64,000 nt of DNA from Helopsaltes ochotensis (lineage: Eukaryota > Chordata > Aves > Passeriformes > Locustellidae), in assembly GCA_013400155.1 (NCBI GenBank), contig VXBM01000563.1:246858-310857 (forward strand), in the 5' to 3' direction. The notes under the pieces were generated by a model. It was not told the origin of the DNA, did no database searches, and worked only from the letters and a program-made list of their open reading frames with translations. Numbering within the stretch: position 1 is the stretch's first letter; every line of letters begins with the position of its first letter. Of the stretch, positions 61,093 through 64,000 are shown piece after piece. The position numbers and the translations under genes were made by a program.

Positions 61093-63689
61093 CATTTCTT
61101 CCCTCCCCCCAGTGGACCAAAAGGATGAAATCCCATCAGCTTCTGAGCAGTGTGGAAGGAGTCAGTGCTGTGTTTGTGAGCACCAGTGTCCTTTACCTTC
61201 CCTTCCTTTCCTCACTGTGGGCTTTGGAAATCCAGAGAGGGAGGAGGGTCGCATGCTTCACCTCCATACCATGTCCTTGAGGATTTTGGTTTTTTAAAGT
61301 CTAAATTCATGGTGGCAGAATCAGTTTTGAGAATCAATTTGAGAATTTTTTCCTTTCATGTGAATTTGAACACTGTTTTTCTTCTCAGGAAGAGAACTTG
61401 CACATAATTCTTAATTTTAAAGCAGGACTGAACTGCACTTTTGTGCCATGTCCTGACTGCAGATATCTGTATTTCTCTAATAAATGTTGTACCACTGCTA
61501 TCTGAGCGTTATTTGACAGTTTTAGATGCTAGTAAGATTCTAAATTGCAGTGAGAAAGAATGAAATCCTGAACATGAATTTTGGCACTTAAGTACAGGAA
61601 GAACTTAATTTTATGTGGGATTTTTAAAAAATTGTAGTTTTTTTATTCTTTGGTACACTTGCATTTAAAAAGATCTTCGTATGTGTTTTACTAGGTCGGT
61701 AAAGTAAAAGCAATGGTTGCCAAGCTTTTATTCACCAAAGAAATTTCTTTTTTTAGGGTGAGATGCACTCTTGGTATTGACATTGGGACAGCTTCCAGTT
61801 TGCCTTATCACAGAGCAGAATGGAAGTCTGACCTTGCCAACTCTTAGCTTGACACACTTAGGAAACAGAAGTGCCTATTTTTAATTTCCATGTTTTATGC
61901 TAATTGTTATACCCATCCTTGTGCCCAATGCAATTATACGTGACGCAGAGCCAGGGCCTTGTCTGCATCCAGGTTTTGAGAGATGTTTCAATCAGAAAAA
62001 TACTTTGAGCAGCAGGAATGGAAAACTAAATCCAGACAGAGAAAATGCTCAGGGAGGTAAAAAAGCATCTCAGAAGAGATGGGAACCAGAGTGACCAGTG
62101 GGCACAGTGGGGAGCTGAAACTGCCCAGAAGCCATCAGTACAATGTGCTGCAGACACCTACAGCTGCTCCAGCTGGTGGAAGATGAGGGACTCAATTCCC
62201 ATTTGGGTCATTTTCCTGTGGAAGTGCCTGAAACTGCTGATATGAGAGGGGTGTTTTGTCCTCTTCTCTCTGAACCTGTGCCACAAACGGCTAAGAGGAT
62301 GGAATTAGGTTAGACAATAAAGCAATGAGAGGCTGTGTGTGTGCAGGTTGGGGTGCTCATCACCAAAAGTGAAGCTCTGGTTCTGTACTTACTCCCAGCT
62401 GGTGCATGCATGTCTCCCTGGTTTTTTATGCAAAATGTGTAACGGGGCCTGGAGAGTTGTCCCTGAATGTGTTTTTTTCCTGCTCTGTGCAAGGCTGCAG
62501 GATTGTGTCCCATCTCATATTTTCTGTTTCTAAGTAATCTGTCTTCAATACTTTCTGTTCCTTAGCCCTTATTTATCAGAAATGATAAAGAAACACTCAA
62601 AGCTGCTCTTGTAAGGGGAGTACTCACAGTGCCTAAACCCACATTTTAATAGAAGTGATGGCTCTGGTGGGGCCAGAGTTTTAACTGCAAAACCTCAAAT
62701 GTCCTTTGAGCTGGAATTTATAAACCTAAGTCTCTTCAGCTGCAGGAATATGAGATTATGCCCATTATAGGTGCACATTACAAAATCCAGGGATAGAGTT
62801 GCAGCTGTGGAAAAGGGATAGTTTTATGGAATTCAAAACTATTTAGAGACAATCTGAAGATTATTGGTTTAGGATTTATAAACAGAGGAAAACAGATTTC
62901 TGAAAAAGAGTGACGTATATGGTTCCTAACTACATATCTATTTACCTATTTTAAAATACTTTGAGAAAAACCTGTCATCTACTGGTGAAGTGTCAACCTT
63001 GACACACATAAGGAGTCAATAACGTTTACAAGAATGTCACATGATTTTGTGCCATGTCCTTAAGAGGATCAGGCAGCAGTAGGTGAATAGACCTTCTGAG
63101 ATCTTCAAAAGGATGTCAGCAGTTTAGGCACCCAATTTTGATTTCAGAAGTTTCAATTCTCATTGAATCCCATTGGGATCAGGCTTTTAGCATCCATCTA
63201 ACTATGCAAATGGGATCTGGGAGCCTAAATTACTCCTGTGCCCCTCTTCCTGAAGGAATCTGCTCTGGACACTAATCTGTAAATCATTCACATTTTCTCT
63301 TGAGTGCAGCATGGGATGGAGCAGATTGGTACTCTACATATGGCCTGAATGTTCTATTATATTCTACTGCTTTGCAACTTCCCTACTCATAGTAAGAACT
63401 AGAAGTCTATTGGACAGCAGTATTTCTGATTGTACTTAAGCATCAGGCTTTGTGAATCTTAATGTGACTGTAGAGATCCATGGAGACATACTGTCAACTT
63501 TACTTTTTTCTGTTATTACACTTAGCAATAATTAAGATCCATTCCATGAGATACAGATGATAATTTCCCATCTTTTATCACAGCATGAAATTTCTATTTA
63601 GGGCTCTTTTGTCCAGTTCATCTTTATTTCACACAAGAAGACCTTGTAATTTGCTTTTAGCATCAAAATGATTGTCAGCCTTAAAAAGA

Positions 63690-63709
63690 AATATATATAC
63701 ATATATAGA
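63690..63709. repeat. TA-rich simple sequence
   Basis: An imperfect (AT)n run in intron 4. Confidence 0.8.
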
Positions 63710-63923
63710 AGAGAGAAAATTAAAGCGAGAAATCAACGCAGAATCTTGTTCTGTGAACGTTACACTGCCATGAAACAGACTGAACTTTCTTAATGCTTCA
63801 TTTTTAACAGAAAGCATGACAAAAAGTTCCTATCAGTATTTAAACTGCTAAGATTTATCAAACACAAATGGGAAAATTGTGTTTAAACAGCAATTTCATT
63901 TTGTCCCTACGGATTATGGGAGG

Positions 63924-63941
63924 TTTTTTTTTTTTTTTTTT
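63924..63941. repeat. Poly(T) run
   Basis: Eighteen T residues near the window end, in intron 4. Confidence 0.9.
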
Positions 63942-64000
63942 GCAAAGAGGACCTCAGCAATAATAGATCATTTCATTACTGAGTGACAGGAATTCTTTAT

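Larger units (their letters stand above)
52619..64000 (-). other. ADARB2: Part of ADARB2 intron 4 (phase 1), runs off the window
   Basis: At least 11382 nt of intron precede exon 5 on the coding strand and end in TTTTTCTTCCTACAG. I searched by eye for the expected short upstream deaminase exon and did not find it. Contents are an ancient CR1 tail at about 60690-61092, a (TA)n-rich run at 63690-63709 and a poly(T) run at 63924-63941. No other gene was recognised. Confidence 0.8.

Noticed and set aside
1..64000. CRISPR arrays, operons, tRNA or rRNA genes
   Set aside because: No regular direct-repeat/spacer pattern, tRNA cloverleaf or rRNA signature was seen. The window is vertebrate intronic and intergenic DNA.

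Overview
This window is vertebrate nuclear DNA that carries the 3' half of one protein-coding gene on the minus strand: ADARB2 (ADAR3/RED2), the brain-expressed ADAR-family member generally regarded as lacking deaminase activity. Six coding exons read from high to low coordinates (52618 to 11714). All have GT-AG borders, their phases join without a break, and together they encode 341 residues plus a TAA stop. They cover the deaminase domain from just after the domain start to the C-terminus, with all zinc ligands and the catalytic Glu present. The two dsRNA-binding domains, the N-terminal Arg-rich region and the short first deaminase exon are not here and must lie above position 64000. Exon numbers follow the usual vertebrate ADARB1/ADARB2 scheme.

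The organism is probably a bird, or at least a sauropsid. The protein is clearly ADARB2 but diverged from the human form. The recognisable dispersed repeats are CR1 LINE tails and very old CORE-SINE-like fossils, with one LTR that looks avian. I saw no Alu, L1 or other mammal-specific repeat.

Layout: 1-8500 is downstream intergenic sequence with a CR1 tail and AT/GT microsatellites. 8500-11713 is the probable 3' UTR and 3' flank of ADARB2, with several minus-strand AATAAA sites, a fossil SINE and a 115-nt poly(T) tract containing an N. 11714-13664 holds exons 10 and 9 around a 1.6-kb GC-rich intron. 13665-19293 is intron 8, with a sense-oriented LTR near 14.0-14.44 kb. Then come exon 8 (19294-19475), intron 7 (10.5 kb), exon 7 (29974-30142), intron 6 (15.3 kb), exon 6 (45459-45610), intron 5 (6.8 kb, with a 0.9-kb CR1 beside exon 5), exon 5 (52450-52618) and at least 11.4 kb of intron 4 running off the window.

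I found no second protein-coding gene, RNA gene, CRISPR array or operon-like system. The numerous 60-180-codon open frames look like chance frames. The most interesting points are the C-terminal residue pattern of this ADARB2 (an ADAR2-like Asp in a protein otherwise of inactive type), the sense LTR with its own TATA and poly(A) signals inside an intron, the possible distal 3' UTR end, and several AT-rich blocks that look like conserved noncoding elements.
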